From VRUE01 sp963730315 (GTDB lineage: Bacteria; Actinomycetota; Thermoleophilia; Solirubrobacterales; 70-9), in NCBI GenBank assembly GCA_963730315.1, contig CAVSRD010000003.1, forward strand, positions 1 to 24,347: a stretch of 24,347 nucleotides of DNA. The letters run 5' to 3'. The position numbers and the translations under genes were made by a program. The notes under the pieces were generated by a model that was not told the origin of the DNA, ran no database searches, and saw only the letters and a list, made by a program, of their open reading frames with translations. Numbering within the stretch: position 1 is the stretch's first letter; every line of letters starts with the position of its first letter. This document shows positions 24,318 to 24,347 of this stretch, in pieces.

Positions 24318-24347
24318 AGCGGGCGCCTCACCCCTTCGCCCGCGACG

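Noticed and set aside
24319..24343. GCGGGCG/CGCCCGC hairpin at the right edge, possibly with the 3' end of a minus-strand gene (tca at 24328-24330)
   Set aside because: Only 30 bases remain in the window and short GC stems are common, so neither a terminator nor a gene end can be supported.

Overview
This window looks like chromosomal DNA from a high-GC actinobacterium, most likely a member of Thermoleophilia/Solirubrobacterales. That placement is an inference. It rests on the very high GC content, an actinobacterial-type SOS box at lexA, a class A RNase P RNA, a c-di-AMP (ydaO-type) riboswitch in front of an RlpA-like gene, and several genes that appear to start without a ribosome binding site behind a TANNNT box. 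I see no integrase, transposase, phage gene or CRISPR array.

Layout. Positions 1-4964 (+) hold a fatty-acid/acyl-CoA operon: a MaoC-type hydratase, two adjacent acyl-CoA dehydrogenases and an AMP-forming acyl-CoA ligase. Positions 4993-9018 (-) hold an amidohydrolase, a PatB/MalY-type aminotransferase, a 74-residue zinc-ribbon protein and a GGDEF-EAL c-di-GMP enzyme. Positions 9150-13587 (+) hold a thioredoxin-domain (SPATA20/YyaL-type) protein and an MMPL transporter. A glutamine synthetase (-) is divergent from a cysteine-free AhpD/CMD-like protein (+), and the gap between them carries a perfect palindrome over a predicted -10 box plus phased GTAAAG repeats. Then come two secreted-protein genes (-), the second behind the c-di-AMP riboswitch, followed by rnpB (-), an SDR oxidoreductase (+), lexA (-) with its SOS box, and tRNA-Leu(GAG) (+). 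Positions 19444-20057 (-) encode two phasin-like paralogues. A DUF2252 gene (-) is divergent from a lipid-related run (+): an SCP2-alpha/beta-hydrolase fusion, a PlsC-like acyltransferase and an SRPBCC protein.

How the genes fit together. The two ends of the window share a lipid theme: acyl-CoA activation and oxidation on the left; granule-type proteins, lipid-binding hydrolase and acyltransferase on the right. The middle is mostly housekeeping (nitrogen assimilation, SOS repressor, RNase P, tRNA) plus second-messenger control (c-di-GMP enzyme, c-di-AMP riboswitch).

Quality warning. Genes in roughly 1-4500 and 22900-24317 need many single- or double-base indels to read through, while roughly 5000-22900 reads cleanly. 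I take these as sequence errors rather than gene decay, but raw reads would have to decide. I did not find a clearly new multi-gene system. The best leads are the glnA/CMD control region, the riboswitch geometry, the zinc-ribbon mini-protein, the phasin-like pair and the kinase-like motif order in DUF2252.
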